Of a DNA stretch of 64,000 nucleotides, positions 63,959 to 64,000 are shown one piece after another (within the stretch, counting starts at the first letter, position 1; the number at the start of each line of letters is the position of its first letter). Made by a program: the position numbers and the translations under genes. Under the pieces are notes generated by a model. It saw only the letters and a program-made list of their open reading frames with translations. It was not told the DNA's origin and did no database searches. The DNA comes from CAYPEL01 sp036479985 (lineage in GTDB: Bacteria; Pseudomonadota; Gammaproteobacteria; DSM-19610), in the NCBI GenBank assembly GCA_965224815.1, contig CBDDAF010000003.1:558001-622000 (forward strand), written 5' to 3'.

Positions 63959-64000
63959 CTTTTATTTCCTTATAATATATATAGTTACTATACTTTCTTA

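Overview
The window is about 64 kb of gammaproteobacterial chromosome with moderate G+C. Almost all of it is one flagellar and chemotaxis superlocus. The FleQ/FleS/FleR sigma-54 cascade, FlhF and FlhG, FliA (sigma-28), FlgM and CheZ together point to a polarly flagellated, free-living gammaproteobacterium of the Pseudomonas/Vibrio regulatory type. I cannot name the genus. No prophage, insertion sequence or CRISPR array was seen. Intergenic gaps instead hold several families of palindromic repeats, above all REP-type inverted pairs.

Layout, with most genes on the minus strand and so transcribed from high to low coordinates. (1) 1-10052: fliLMNOPQR-flhBA-flhF-flhG-fliA (fliA cut by the left edge), behind a sigma-54 promoter. 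(2) 10195-13582: a soluble PDC/Cache sensor and a globin-like/PAS/GGDEF/EAL protein. (3) 13885-24924: fliK (own sigma-54 promoter), fliEFGHIJ, fleSR (sigma-54 promoter) and fleQ. (4) 25232-28709: fliC (sigma-28), flaG, fliD (sigma-54 candidate), fliS, fliT. (5) 29157-29828: a HAD-fold gene with a broken nucleophile motif behind a perfect sigma-54 promoter. (6) 30148-41116: flgBCDEFGHIJKL behind a perfect sigma-54 promoter. (7) 41511-43282, plus strand: flgA, flgM (sigma-28), flgN. (8) 43387-53955: cheA-cheW-MCP-cheW-STAS-cheR-cheD-cheB-PilZ. (9) 54211-55366, plus strand: cheY-cheZ (sigma-28). (10) 55422-56071: tRNA-Ala(CGC), a small unknown gene and tRNA-Arg(CCT). (11) 56075-63958: a tightly overlapping eight-gene unit.

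How it works together: FleQ and sigma-54 start basal-body, hook and fleSR genes; FleS/FleR and sigma-54 extend this; FlgM export then frees FliA to transcribe fliC, flgM and cheYZ. FlhF and FlhG set flagellar place and number. The chemotaxis operon supplies a receptor with a CZB zinc-binding domain and a C-terminal DWEEF adaptation tether, next to CheR, CheB and CheD. c-di-GMP inputs appear as a PilZ protein and a GGDEF/EAL protein.

The most novel part is the eight-gene unit at the right edge. A complete partner-switching set (HDOD-SpoIIE phosphatase, RsbW-like kinase, RsbV-like STAS protein) is translationally coupled to an MCE/Mla-type lipid ABC transporter (MlaE, MlaF, MlaD, PqiC-like lipoprotein) and then to a RelA-family (p)ppGpp enzyme whose hydrolase HD motif is intact. 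Because STAS protein MlaB is the normal partner of MlaF, the layout suggests a lipid transporter gated by reversible STAS phosphorylation. The second standout is the HAD-fold gene, which promoter evidence places in the flagellar regulon.
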